Shown: piece by piece, positions 32,907 through 43,592 of the stretch
Position numbering within the stretch: position 1 is the first letter of the stretch
Layout of the letters: each line of letters opens with the position of its first letter
NCBI GenBank assembly: GCA_039602395.1
Contig: JBCNJP010000007.1
Coordinates: 98,782,772-98,846,771, forward strand
Length of the DNA: 64,000 nt
Origin: Deinandra increscens subsp. villosa
Lineage: Eukaryota; Streptophyta; Magnoliopsida; Asterales; Asteraceae
Reading direction: 5' to 3'
Program-made: the position numbers and the translations under genes
Notes under the pieces: generated by a model
Database searches by the model: none
The model's input: the letters and a program-made list of their open reading frames with translations, nothing else
Told to the model about the DNA's origin: nothing

Positions 32907-34078
32907 TGTTGGATATATGGTGTCCTGACCCGACAGATTAATGAACCCGACCGATATTGACCCGTAAGAGTTACACCCGGGTCAACGGACTATTAAATCT
33001 AATTAATTGTTAATTAGATATAAACGAACTAAATGGTGAATTAAATAAATATTAATTATTTATTTAAAACGACAAAACTATCGGTTCAAAAATACTCGCT
33101 AAACAAAAGATGAACCGATCAGTTGTTACCGGATTAACAGACTGATCGGTTGGTGGATTAAAGGAGATCGCGACCGGGCCCAATCCGTCTGGCCCCGGTC
33201 CGCGAATTTAATATTAAATGAGAAAAGGAGGAGGATTGAAAAATAAGTCACCAAAAACCCTAATCTCCTCTCTCTCTCTCTCCCCTGCGCTGAACCCGTC
33301 GAAGCCGGCTTCTCCGCCGCCGACCGCCGTCGCCGCCCAGCCTCCACCACCGTGATCCGTTCGTGATTTCCGATGGATCACCGTCTTGCCAGTATCTGTG
33401 CCCGACTCGAGAGCGAAGCAGTCGCAGCCCGAGCCGAAGCCGTAGCCCGAGCCGAAGCCGAAGCAGCAGCCCGAGCCGCCGCCGCCGCTGCCCTTCACGC
33501 GCCGCCGCGCGACCACTGGCCGGTGGTTCTCGCGCTGCCGGCGCAGCCGAGACCACCGCGCCCGGTCGCGTCGTCGTGGCCGGCGCCGCTCTACCCGTCC
33601 GCCGCCGCCGCCCCTCCTCCGATCTCCGGCGAGTCGTTCGTTGTGGGATCGGTCCCGGTGGCCATCCCGACGGAGAAGGTTTTGTCACCACCACCGGTGG
33701 TATCCCTACCACCGCCGCCGCCACTACCGCCGCCGCCGCCTGTCGCCGCCGCCGCCGATGCCGCCGTCGATGATCTGTCTCGAAGATTCGAGTCAGACGT
33801 CTCTGTTCGTCCTAGCGCGAGCACGTTGAATCCGGGTGTCTCGAGCGGTTGCTCGGATCCCGCCAAGGTATATCTAATTTATTAGATATTTAAGTATTTA
33901 TTTATTTTAAATAAATATATTTTTCTGTGTTTGTCGTGTTTCGGTGATTGATCATGTTACGGTTGCATCCGCGTTTTAATCGTTTCCGCTGCCAAATTAA
34001 TTGTGAATTAATTTAATTAATAAATCGGTTTTAATAAAATTAAAATCGGTAACCCGGATCCCACTGTAACTCCAAACA
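32907..34078 (+). repeat. 5' LTR of the copia element, with a gene-like CpG-rich segment
   Basis: The first half is AT-rich and ends in a possible TATA-like TTTAATATTAAATG (near 33207). A leader like those of plant housekeeping genes follows: AAAACCCTAATC, then a CT-run near 33270. From 33373 it is strongly GC-rich with an open frame, then turns AT-rich again at a splice-donor-like AAG|GTATAT. Confidence 0.92.
33373..33867 (+). CDS. LTR-encoded Ala/Pro-rich open frame (possible spliced first exon of Gag)
   Basis: The frame starts MDHRLASICARLESEAVAAR, then Ala-rich AEA repeats, then Pro-rich VSLPPPPPLPPPPP and a Ser-rich end SGVSSGCSDPAK-like. It reaches a consensus donor at 33867/33868 (AAG|GTATAT). 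A consensus acceptor (TTATTTTCAG) at 35248 would join it in phase to AAG GCT AAA GAA... and run directly into the gag ATG at 35282. The equivalent frame in the 3' LTR (40439-40951) is also open and differs by an in-frame 18-bp insertion, consistent with coding constraint. Compositional bias alone could also open such a frame. Low-complexity sequence prevents any domain call. Confidence 0.45.
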
Positions 34079-34079
34079 G

Positions 34080-34092
34080 TGGTATCAGAGCC
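34080..34092 (+). other. Primer-binding site of the copia element (initiator tRNA-Met)
   Basis: TGGTATCAGAGCC begins 2 bases after the 5' LTR, complementary to the 3' end of initiator tRNA-Met. It lies inside the putative intron 33868-35248. Confidence 0.9.
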
Positions 34093-35281
34093 ATTATCAC
34101 CGCGCGCAAACCAGATTCGGTCTTTTCGTGACCGATAGTTCGCAATTTCGACTTAAATCCAAATTGCGAATTAGAATTAATTTAATTTGTTATTTTAATT
34201 CCATATATTATATTGTGTGTTACGGCCGACCCCTCTAATTTTGTGATCATGTATGAATGTCATGGCGTGATTTGTTTTTCTCTGTTTGGCCCAAGTTGTT
34301 GGCCCAATTGGTTGTTTTTGATTTTGGTTTATTGGACCCGGTTTTTGGGTTTCAAAGTTGTACAAATTTAGAGCTAGGTTACTAGAAGTAGTTTTAGTAA
34401 TTGTAAATTTGTATGTAACCAAAAGTCGAAGACTGGACACACGCAAGAGGGATGTCAAAGCAAGTGGGAGCTGAACAGGATTCCAGATCGCACAGAGTTG
34501 CCATCTCGATCGTTCACCATTTCATAATTTAATTTATTTTAAAGTGTCCCATATGATCTCGCTTGTATGGCTCGAGTGAGATCAAGACCTTATGCCGTTT
34601 AACACACAATATGCCATTCGCGACAACTTAGTAATTTAATTAAGTTAAATTAATTTACTGGTCCCGAGTGGAGATAGGGTTTTATCGTTCGTGTCTGACG
34701 ATGATTAAATATTAAAAGTAATTAATATCCCTATTTGGTAATTCTTTAAAACTGGTAGTTCGTGCCATCCTATCTCAAGTTGAACTTGGAACGTATTTAC
34801 CGGAGCATCAGTGTTGGAGTATTTCAACACCGCACTTGGTGCCGAGGGTACCTTCTAAGGTGAATGACATTGGAGTATTTCAACACCGTGTCATCACATC
34901 GACCATTTAGGACTACTATCGCTTTAAACGTATATGTTCGTGGTGTTGGAGTATTTCAACACCGCGCCACGGATGTGTACTGCTAAAGTGGGCACGGATG
35001 AGGCTAAACGTATCGCAAAATACAATTGTATGTATATAGCGGCCTCATACCGAGAGTTGTGACTTGAGTCTCACAATTGACAATCGTTGTCAGTTTGTTT
35101 ACACGGTTTTGCTCCTGAGGCTCATTTGGCGGTCTCAAGTGATCTCGTCTAAACGAATTCTCATTTCCTTAAAATAAACCTTACCAACTTATTTTAAAGA
35201 AAAATAAACATCGAAAATACTGATTAAATTTACTTTGCTTATTTTCAGAAGGCTAAAGAAAACTCACCACCATTAAGTTCA
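34093..35281 (+). other. Untranslated leader of the copia element
   Basis: About 1.2 kb with no sustained frame. The phrase TTGGAGTATTTCAACACCG occurs three times (near 34814, 34870, 34945) as short spaced repeats, which could be structural or packaging elements. It ends in a pyrimidine tract and AG at 35247-35248 resembling a 3' splice site. Confidence 0.6.
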
Positions 35282-36010
35282 ATGGTACAACTCGACCCCT
35301 TCACTGAGTCTGGCTTTCTCGCATGGCAGACAACCCTGAGAAACCTTTTAAGGCTCTTCGGGAAACTCTATGTCATTGACCGACCGATCGCGAGTATTCC
35401 ATCTTACTTGCTAAATGAGAACTCGCGGTCTGAGCTCCAAAAGCACACTGACGATGATAAGGACGTCACTGACCTGATGTTGTCTAGCATGACTCAGGAT
35501 TATCGGTACAATTTCATGGGGATGTCTGCTTATGACATCATTCGTAAACTCAAGGATTTATTTGAATTGAGTCAGAGGACTGAGCGAGCTGATGCACTTT
35601 CACAATTTGTGAACTGCTCTATGGCTAACGACTCCTCTCCATACGATCATGTCATGCTGATGAAAGCGTATCGTGACAGACTGATCGACCTTGGCTACTC
35701 CATCTCTGACGGGATGGCTCTTGATGTAGTACTCAGATCTTTGCCAGAACATTATCGTATTCTTGCGATTAATTGTTCGGCTCAGTCGATCGAGGAGGTT
35801 ATTCCGTTGATACCCAACGTGAAGATCAGGACCACGCCCGACGTGCTCAAGGTTACGAAAACAAAGATCTCCAAAGCCAAGAAGGTTAAAGAGGGCAAAG
35901 GCAAGAAACCACAGGTTCAGCCTCCTGAGGAGCGCCTGTGCAGCTGTGCTATGAGTGCAACAAAATGGGACACTGGCGTCGCAACTGTCCTGTTTATCTT
36001 GCAAAGCTGA
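35282..36010 (+). CDS. Copia Gag (UBN2-type), frameshifted before the zinc knuckle
   Basis: The capsid-like region begins MVQLDPFTESGFLAWQTTL and has the usual helices (DVTDLMLSSMTQDYRYNF, YDHVMLMKAYRDRL). Lys-rich sequence follows from about residue 190. The CCHC knuckle that should follow is read only in another frame from 35938, so the last ~25 residues shown here are out-of-frame and not real Gag. The frame is open upstream to the acceptor at 35248, allowing the longer spliced product described for the LTR. Confidence 0.85.
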   Translation: MVQLDPFTESGFLAWQTTLRNLLRLFGKLYVIDRPIASIPSYLLNENSRSELQKHTDDDKDVTDLMLSSMTQDYRYNFMGMSAYDIIRKLKDLFELSQRTERADALSQFVNCSMANDSSPYDHVMLMKAYRDRLIDLGYSISDGMALDVVLRSLPEHYRILAINCSAQSIEEVIPLIPNVKIRTTPDVLKVTKTKISKAKKVKEGKGKKPQVQPPEERLCSCAMSATKWDTGVATVLFILQS

Positions 36011-36975
36011 AGATGACCAAGAACTCTAATATGGGTTGCTCATCAGGTATTTCAATAAATGTTATTGAACTTTTCACTGTTTCCTCCAATTCATGGGTAT
36101 TTGATACTGGATGTGGTTACCACATTGTTAATGTTTTGCAGGAACCTGAGAAGTGGAAGAAGACAGAACGAGGCCGCATGGACCTCATCGTTGGTGACGG
36201 GAAGAAGGTCCCAGTACTTGCTACTGGAACATTTTCTTTTTCATGTTCTTCAGGCCTTGTAGTTAATTTGATTAACTGTTTATATGCACCTGGTTTATCC
36301 AGGAACATTATTTCTGTCTCTTCATTGTTTGAACAAGGATTTCGGTATAAATTTAATGGAAATATGATTTCTGCTTACCTTAATGATATCTTTTATTTCG
36401 AGGCTAAACCTCAACATGGAATATATGAGATAGATGTTCAAACAAACGACCAGCTCTATCATGTTTCTAAAAGAAACAAAGCTGATAGTAACGAATCCTC
36501 GTTATGGCACCATAGACTTGGTCACATAAGCAAGGCCCACATCAAGAAGTTGCAAACTGCTGGCATTCTCGAATCCCAAGATGCAGATTCCTTTGATGAA
36601 TGCGAGTCATGCTTATCTGGTAAATTAACCAAGTCACCCTTCACCCACACAGGTGAACGGGCCCAAGGTTTGTTAGGCGTTATTCACACCGATGTGTGTG
36701 GACCCTTTCGAACCGAGACGAGAAATCGTGAACGGTACTTCGTGACTTTCATCGATGACTACAGCAGATATGCCTATGTCTATCTGATGAAACACAAACA
36801 TGAAACTTTTGAAAAGTTCAAAGAGTTTCAAAACGAAGTACAAAATCAGCTAACTCGAACTATTAAAATACTTCGATCAGATAGAGGCGGTGAATACCTA
36901 AGCGCTGAATTCCTAAATCATCGAAGGAATGTGGAATCGTTTCACAACCTACTCCACCTGGCACACCCCAGTTAA
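35938..36975 (+). pseudogene. Copia zinc knuckle, protease and integrase N-terminal part (out of frame with gag)
   Basis: It opens with the Gag knuckle CYECNKMGHWRRNC, then the protease active site region (SWVFDTGCGYHIVN, DTG triad), the GAG-pre-integrase HHCC zinc domain (LWHHRLGHISKAHI...CESCLSGK) and the integrase core with D (IHTDVCGPF) and D (FIDDYSRYAYVY, LRSDRGGEYL). The frame ends at 36975 because a base is lost near 36920; the expected integrase Glu region resumes in the frame upstream of 37014 (NGVSERRNRT). There is no ATG: the open frame starts within gag, with a TGA just upstream at 35926. Confidence 0.88.
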
Positions 36976-37013
36976 ATGGCGTTAGTGAGAGGAGGAATCG
37001 AACTCTGCTTAAC

Positions 37014-39152
37014 ATGGTTCGATCGATGATGTGCAGGACAACCTTGCCGCATTCCTTTTGGGGATATGCCATCTTAACCGCCGCTCGCCTAATAAATCTG
37101 GCACCGACCAAGAAAGTAGGGAAGACCCCATATGAGATATGGCATGGTTCTCTTCCCAAACTTTCATACCTCAGGGTATGGGGATGTGATGCTTATGTCA
37201 GCAGTGATTCTGATAATAAGCTCGATCCTCGAGGCGAAAAGGTAACTTTCGTTGGATACTATGGTAATACCGGTTATTACTTCTACCATCCCGATGCAAA
37301 CACTGTTTCCATCAAGCGGAAAGGTAAATTCCTTGAGAAAGAATTTCTCACTCGAGGAACAAATAGTGATCCAGTGGATCTTGAAGAAATTCGAGATTCA
37401 CCTAACCCTGAAGCGGTCGCTGTGTCTGACCGACAAGTTGTTGTCGCACCATCAGACCCAAACACAAGCACAAGCGTTCGTAGGAGCGGAAGAACACGAT
37501 ATGAGCCTGATAGATACCTTGGATATCATGAGGCCTTCGATGTTCTATTAATAGCCGATTCTAACGATGAACCTATTAATTACAAAGCTGCTATATCAGA
37601 TCCGGAATCTGATAAATGGCTTGAAGCCATGAACGCTGAGATGCAATCTATGCGTGACAATCACGTCTGGGACTTGATTGAGCTACCCCCCGGTACACGG
37701 GTAGTAGGGAGCAAGTGGATCTTTAAAAGAAAAACTGACATGCATGGAAATGTGCAAACCTACAAGGCACGACTTGTAGCGAAAGGTTTCACTCAAACTC
37801 AAGGGATTGATTATGATGAGACCTTTTCGCCCGTTGTCATGATCAAATCGATCAGGATTCTCCTTGCCATAGCCGCATACCATGACTATGAGATATGGCA
37901 AATGGACGTGAAAACCGCCTTCCTGAACGGACAACTCGAAGAAGATGTCTATATGGTTCAGCCTGATGGTTTTGTCGATCCAGAGAATCCAAACAAGGTT
38001 TGCAAGCTTAGCAAGTCCATTTATGGACTCAAGCAAGCATCTCGAAGCTGGAATCTTCGTTTTGATCAGAAAGTCAAAGAGTTTGGCTTTGAACAAAACA
38101 AAGATGAGCCTTGTGTCTACAGAAAGGCAAGTGGGAGCGCTGTATCGTTCCTCGTACTGTACGTGGACGATATACTGATCATAGGAAACAACATACCCAT
38201 GCTTAACGAAGTTAAGAAGTGGCTTTCATCTTGTTTCGCTATGAAAGACCTTGGAGAAGCCGCTTATATTCTGGGAATCAAGATTCACAGAGATCGATCT
38301 AAGCGCCTTTTGGGACTCAGTCAAAGCACATACATAGATAAGATCATAGCTCGGTTCAATATGAGTAACTCCAAGAAAGGAGCAGTTCCCATGACTAAGG
38401 GAACAATATTGGACAAATCTCAAGCACCTAAAACGGAGCGCGAGATAAGCCAAATGGCATCGATCCCATTTGCCTCTGCTATTGGATCTATCATGTACGC
38501 CATGCTCTGCACACGACCGGATGTCTCGTATGCATTGAGCGTGACAAGTCGGTACCAACAGACGCCAGGGCTAGCTCACTGGACGGCTGTAAAGAACATA
38601 TTGAAATACTTGAGAAACACCACTGACATGTTTCTCGTATTCGGGGGTGTTGATGAGGAGCTCACTGTAAGATGTTACACTGACGCCAGTTTTCAGACTG
38701 ACCGAGATGACTCTCGCTCACAGTCAGGATTCGTATTCACTCTTAACGGAGGGGCTGTTTCTTGGAGAAGCTCAAAACAGCCAGTAGTAGCTGATTCTAC
38801 TACTGAATCCGAATACATAGCCGCCTCAGAAGCTGCTAAAGAAGCCGTGTGGATGAAGAAGTTCATATCCGATCTCGATGCTATGCCAAGTATTAGGCAA
38901 CCCATCGAGATGCTGTGCGATAACACAGGCGCTATAGCTCAAGCCAAAGAGCAACGGTCCCATAAGATGGCCAAGCACGTACTGAGGAAATTCCACTACA
39001 TAAGAGAAGTAGTCGACATAAATGAAATCAAGATAAGCAAAGTACACACAGATCAAAACTTAGCTGATCCCTTCACTAAGCCTATGACTCAGGAGACTCA
39101 TATACGCCACAGAGAAGCGATAGGGCTTAGATTAGCTAAAGACATGTTTTGA
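37014..39152 (+). CDS. Copia integrase C-terminus, reverse transcriptase and RNase H
   Basis: 712 codons are open. The integrase tail (YEIWHGSLPKLSYLRVWGC) comes first, then the reverse transcriptase (WIFKRKTDMHGNVQTYKAR, KTAFLNGQLEEDVYM, FLVLYVDDILIIGN with the catalytic YVDD at about residue 390) and RNase H (CYTDASFQTDRDDSRSQSG; SKQPVVADSTTESEY; ADPFTKPM near the end). All catalytic residues are visible and no stop occurs. The Met at 37014 is internal to integrase; the frame continues upstream to about 36960. Confidence 0.93.
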   Translation: MVRSMMCRTTLPHSFWGYAILTAARLINLAPTKKVGKTPYEIWHGSLPKLSYLRVWGCDAYVSSDSDNKLDPRGEKVTFVGYYGNTGYYFYHPDANTVSIKRKGKFLEKEFLTRGTNSDPVDLEEIRDSPNPEAVAVSDRQVVVAPSDPNTSTSVRRSGRTRYEPDRYLGYHEAFDVLLIADSNDEPINYKAAISDPESDKWLEAMNAEMQSMRDNHVWDLIELPPGTRVVGSKWIFKRKTDMHGNVQTYKARLVAKGFTQTQGIDYDETFSPVVMIKSIRILLAIAAYHDYEIWQMDVKTAFLNGQLEEDVYMVQPDGFVDPENPNKVCKLSKSIYGLKQASRSWNLRFDQKVKEFGFEQNKDEPCVYRKASGSAVSFLVLYVDDILIIGNNIPMLNEVKKWLSSCFAMKDLGEAAYILGIKIHRDRSKRLLGLSQSTYIDKIIARFNMSNSKKGAVPMTKGTILDKSQAPKTEREISQMASIPFASAIGSIMYAMLCTRPDVSYALSVTSRYQQTPGLAHWTAVKNILKYLRNTTDMFLVFGGVDEELTVRCYTDASFQTDRDDSRSQSGFVFTLNGGAVSWRSSKQPVVADSTTESEYIAASEAAKEAVWMKKFISDLDAMPSIRQPIEMLCDNTGAIAQAKEQRSHKMAKHVLRKFHYIREVVDINEIKISKVHTDQNLADPFTKPMTQETHIRHREAIGLRLAKDMF

Positions 39153-39974
39153 TTCAGTATTTGGATGTATGAACACCAACGGTTATCTATATTATTCTTA
39201 TTCCATCTGTTTTATGCAATAATGAATTACATAACTGTGTTCAATATTTGTACGTTTAATCCATGGACAATAAGTTTTTGTCCTAAATGTCCGTAGTCGA
39301 TTAGTAAGTGGGAGCTATACTAAAGTAAGACTATTGTGACTGGTTGAACTTTAAAGTTGTTTAACGTTCAAACTCACAGACCTCATTGGTGAATGACGTT
39401 GGACGTAACTCGCATCATGCAACGCAAACATGGAAAACTTGCCTGCTTGATTAAATGCATGCTCTAATGTATCCTTAGACCTGAGACGCATATTCGAACT
39501 CCTCTCTACTAAAGAACATTCTTTGATTGTAGCCTAACGTTGTCGCGTAACTGCCAGCCATAACGGCTACTTTTGGGAATGGCTCTGAGGTTTAGTGGGA
39601 GCTGTATGCCTCAACAAGGGATTCTGTACTCTTGCTTCGGCAACAGTTAGACATAAAGGCGCCCTCGTTGATTCCAAGTGATAAGTGTGAGGCCTCACCC
39701 AAACTTACTGTGTGTTTGTTGGATCACTTCGAATTGTATCGAGAATGAAAATCGATGAATAAAACATGGGAGTCCATGTCCCATAATTCATCAATGTCTT
39801 ATACAGAAAGGAACATATGACAATGAATGCACAAGTCGTGAGTCTGCTTGATGGTCAATCAGATATACTTTGGCAAACGACTTAAAGTGTCAATATTAGT
39901 TGGTGTGGCTATGCATAGCTAGAGTGCCTCTGGCTGCGCTCGTTAAACTGTCGCGTTCAGTCCAAGTGGGAGAC
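39153..39974 (+). other. 3' untranslated region and polypurine tract of the copia element
   Basis: Non-coding sequence between the RNase H stop and the 3' LTR. GTGGGAGCT-like words occur near 39307, 39595 and just before the LTR, where AAGTGGGAGAC forms the polypurine tract. Confidence 0.7.
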
Positions 39975-41162
39975 TGTTGGATATATGGTGTCCTGACCCG
40001 ACAGATTAATGAACCCGACCGATATTGACCCGTAAGAGTTACACCCGGGTCAACGGACTATTAAATCTAATTAATTGTTAATTAGATATAAACGAACTAA
40101 ATGGTGAATTAAATAAATATTATTTATTTATTTAAAACGACAAAACTATCGGTTCAAAAATACTCGCTAAACAAAAGACGAACCGATCAGTTGTTACCGG
40201 ATTAACAGACTGATCGGTTGGTGGATTAAAGGAGATCGCGACCGGGCCCAGTCCGTCTGGCCCCGGTCCGCGAATTTAATATTAAATGAGAAAAGGAGGA
40301 GGATTGAAAAATAAGTCACCAAAAACCCTAATCTCCTCTCTCTCTCTCCCCTGCGCTGAACCCGTCGAAGCCGGCTTCTCCGCCGCCGACCGCCGTCGCC
40401 GCCCAGCCTCCACCACCGTGATCCGTTCGTGATTTCTGATGGATCACCGTCTTGCCAGTATCTGTGCCCGACTCGAGAGCGAAGCAGTCGCAGCCCGAGC
40501 CGAAGCCGCAGCCCGAGCCGAAGCCGAAGCCGCAGCCCGAGCCGCCGCCGCGGCTCAAGCCGCCGACGCCGCTGCCCTTCACGCGCCGCCGCGCGACCAC
40601 CGGCCGGTGGTTCTCGCGCTGCCGGCGCAGCCGAGACCACCGCGTCCGGTCGCGTCGTCGTGGCCGGCGCCGCTCTACCTGTCCGCCGCCGCCGCCCCTC
40701 CTCCGATCTCCGGCGAGTCGTTCGTTGTGGGATCGGTCCCGGTGGCCATCCCGACGGAGAAGGTTTTGTCACCACCACCGGTGGTATCCCTACCACCGCC
40801 GCCGCCACTACCGCCGCCGCCGCCTGTCGCCGCCGCCGCCGATGCCGCCGTCGATGATCTGTCTCGAAGATTCGAGTCAGACGTCTCTGTTCGTCCTAGC
40901 GCGAGCCCGTTAAATCCGGGTGTCTCGAGCGGTTGCTCGGATCCCGCCAAGGTATATCTAATTTATTAGATATTTAATTATTTATTTATTTTAAATAAAT
41001 ATATTTTTCTGTGTTTGTCGTGTTTCGGTGATTGATCCTGTTACGGTTGCATCCGCGTTTTAATCGTTTCCGCTGCCAAATTAATTGTGAATTAATTTAA
41101 TTAATAAATCGGTTTTAATAAAATTAAAATCGGTAACCCGGATCCCACTGTAACTCCCAACA
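39975..41162 (+). repeat. 3' LTR of the copia element
   Basis: Direct copy of 32907-34078. Differences include an in-frame 18-base insertion in the Ala-rich segment (near 40545) and a few substitutions. Its own frame (40439-40951) remains open up to the same donor-like AAG|GTATAT. Confidence 0.95.
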
Positions 41163-42839
41163 GATAGGTCACACTTCGAACTCGTTGGTTGTAATAACCT
41201 TCCATCTGTTTCTTGTATCGAGCTTCGCTGATAGCTGCCAGGTCTCGGCGTTCCTGCGTGAGGGCCAAGTTGACTAGCAGCTCTGAGTCATTGGTGTGCT
41301 CCGATATGTTCTCGATTCGATAAGTGGGCATCCCTATTTCGGCCGGTATGACAGCTTCGGATCCGAAGGTGAGACTGTATGGGGTATGACCGTGGCTCGT
41401 TCTTTCGGTTGTCCGAAGTGCCCAGATGACACTTGGCAGTTCGTTTAGCCACCCTTTGCCGTGTTCACCAAGCCTTGCCTTGATGCCTGTGACGATGGAG
41501 CGGTTGGTGCGTTCGACCTGGCCATTGGCTTGAGGGTGAGCTACGGATGTGAATACCTGTGTTATATGTAACTCTTGGCACCATGACCTGAATGGGTTGT
41601 CAGCGAACTCTTTGCCGTTGTCTGAGATGATCTTCCCTGGGAGACCATATCGGCAGACGATTTGTTCCCAGACGAAGTTCACCACTTGTTTCCCAGTGAT
41701 CGTGGCTACGGCTTTAACTTCGATCCATTTTGTGAAATAGTCGACCGCGACGATAAGGAACTTGATTCGGCCAGGAGCCTCAGGGAACGGGCCGACAATG
41801 TCGATGCCCCATTTGTAAAAGGGCCATGGTGATGTTACCGGTATCATGTTATGCTTCGGCACCCGTTGTACACTGGCGTGCATCTGACATCCTTGGCATT
41901 TGCGTATTTCGTTTTCGGTGTCAGTATACATGGTTGGCCAGTAATAGCCCATATTCATCATTCGGGTAACCAGCGACCGAGGGCCTGAGTGTGTGCCGCA
42001 GATACCTTCATGCAACTCAGTCATGACATATATTCCCTCCTCAGCCGTCAAGCAGCGCAACAGGGGTTGGAGATACGACTTCTTGTAAAGTTTGTCGTTA
42101 TGAATGGTGTACTGAGCGGCTTGTGCCTTTAACTTCGTGGCTTCGAAGGTTGACTCCGACACTGTGCCATGTTTTAGGAAGTCAAAGATCGGTTTTATCC
42201 AATTGTTGCTGATGTCGGTTTCGGCCGTGAAGACTTCTTCTATTTGATCTGTCCGACTGTGTATGACTTCGACGGGAACCTGCTTCGTCAGGTGGGCATA
42301 TGCCAAGGAGGCCAGTTTGCTCAGGGCATCTGCTTTCTTGTTTTGGCTCCTTGGTATCTGGCAGATCTGAAATTCGTCGAAATGAGAAATTAACTCCTTG
42401 ACCTTGTCAGCATACCTTTGCATGGTTTCGCCCTTGACTTCGAATTCTCCCGTGGTTTGGTTGGACACCAGCAGGGAGTCGACCTTGACTGATAGCTTCT
42501 TGACGTCCATTTTCTTTGCTAGGCGTAGGCCTGCAAGGAGAGCTTCATATTCGGCTTCATTGTTGGTGTTCGGAAAGTTCAGTCTGATAGCATATGTGAC
42601 TTCGACTCCTTGAGGATCGATTAGAACGAGGCCCGCGCCTGACCCTTCACTATTTTTTGCGCCGTCAGTGTAAAGGGTCCAAGCGTCGGCACTGGATATC
42701 GGCCCCGGAACCTGTGAATGGATCGCAGTGTTAGTCATATGCTCGTTATGATCGTTTGCCGAAAGGCGGATCGAGCTTGTGTGGTAAAGGTACCTTAGAC
42801 TCAGCTCGCACCGTGCCGAGCTGGCTGTCTGCTAGCCAA

Positions 42840-43592
42840 TGTAGAATCTGGATATCTCCGACAATCAGATAGAAGCTCTAGGACGGATTGAAGAGGATAT
42901 TAGACTACAAGGATGGTGAATGACGATAATGGTGGACTTCTTCCTTGAACCTACACAAATAACAAACCGTTATTCTTGGAGCACAGGACAGGGTGTCCTG
43001 CGACCAAGCTCCGGCGTGAGAATCAGTATTGGTTCCGATCAGAATAAGAAGAAGGTGAGGAAGATTAGGGTTTTAGAACTTGTTTATTTACCTGGTGATT
43101 GATGAGTATTTATACTCATCAATCCTTGTCTTACTCTGAATTGTGCGTCCTCCACCGAAAGGTACGATCCATGCTGACGTGGCCGTCCTTGTGTCCCCTC
43201 AGTGGAGGCCGTTAGTGGCCGTAACAACGTTGTAGGAATGTTTCTGACATTGTCGTGTGAGCGTTGGTCTGTTTGTGCGAACTTCGGTGGGTCGAGTATC
43301 GACTGGCCGAAGTGCCGCAATCTTCGTTGAGTACTTCGGCCTTTGTCATTGGCCGAAGGCTTGTACTTGTATATTAGTCAGGATGCCACGTCCTTGCCGG
43401 AGTATGACCTTCGTGGTATAGCTTCGGCAGGTGGCATAGATAGGTGTTACTGCTGCGTGGTCGACCCTAATATGGTGACTGGGGGTTCGACCTCTGCGTG
43501 GCCGAAGTTAGTTTCGACCGTGGTGTGTGGTCGACCCTATTCAGGTCGAACCTCGGGTGTTGTATTGTTTGCTGAACATACACACGTCATCA
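42840..43592 (-). repeat. 5' LTR of the Tat-like element
   Basis: Near-identical to 28309-29063. The minus-strand sequence just inside it (TTGGCTAGCAGACAGCC) sits where the primer-binding site should be, but I cannot match it to a tRNA. Confidence 0.95.

Larger units (their letters stand above)
32907..41162 (+). mobile_element. Ty1/copia retrotransposon, 8.26 kb, nested in the Tat-like integrase
   Basis: LTRs of 1172 bp (32907-34078) and 1188 bp (39975-41162) begin TGTTGGATATATGG and end ACTCC(C)AACA. The 5-bp duplication is GATAG (32902-32906 and 41163-41167). A tRNA-Met primer-binding site TGGTATCAGAGCC lies at 34080-34092, and the polypurine tract AAGTGGGAGAC ends at 39974. The domain order protease-integrase-reverse transcriptase-RNase H is that of copia. 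Two single-base frameshifts in gag-pol make this copy defective. The few differences between the LTRs indicate a recent insertion. Confidence 0.96.
32708..42738 (-). pseudogene. RNase H-integrase of the Tat-like element, split by the copia insertion
   Basis: The right segment (42738-41163) encodes RNase H with its acidic residues (LYTDGAKNSEGSG, NNEAEYEALLAGL, VKVDSLLVSNQ, KKADALSKLAS) and an integrase with an HHCC zinc-binding part (HEGICGTHSG...CQGCQ) and the catalytic core D (WGIDIVGPF), D (IISDNGKEF), E (NGQVERTNRS). The frame is cut at RVRSVTY and resumes across the copia element at 32906-32708 with RPGDYVFRNN, LGPNWEGPYQILEA and a stop after LKKCYM. Apart from the insertion, this part shows no stop. 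Reverse transcriptase, protease and Gag are missing upstream, so 42738 is merely the first Met in the remaining frame. Confidence 0.88.
28309..43592 (-). mobile_element. Ty3/gypsy retrotransposon, Tat-like, internally deleted and carrying a nested copia element
   Basis: LTRs of 755 and 753 bp (28309-29063, 42840-43592) are flanked by the 5-bp duplication TTGAT (28304-28308, 43593-43597). Polarity is minus: RNase H-integrase reads minus from beside the right LTR, and a purine tract CTGGGGGGC precedes the left (3') LTR. Gag, protease and reverse transcriptase are absent between the 5' LTR and RNase H, so it cannot move alone. A plus-strand extra gene lies between integrase and the 3' LTR, as described for Tat-lineage elements. 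A copia element occupies 32907-41162. The LTRs differ at only a handful of positions (e.g. GGTGAGTG versus GGTGAATG), implying fairly recent insertion. Confidence 0.9.

Noticed and set aside
33214..33866. Arg/Gly-rich and Pro-rich frames on other strands and phases of the LTR
   Set aside because: GC-rich trinucleotide-like sequence opens several frames at once; only the phase that meets the splice donor in frame with gag has supporting context.
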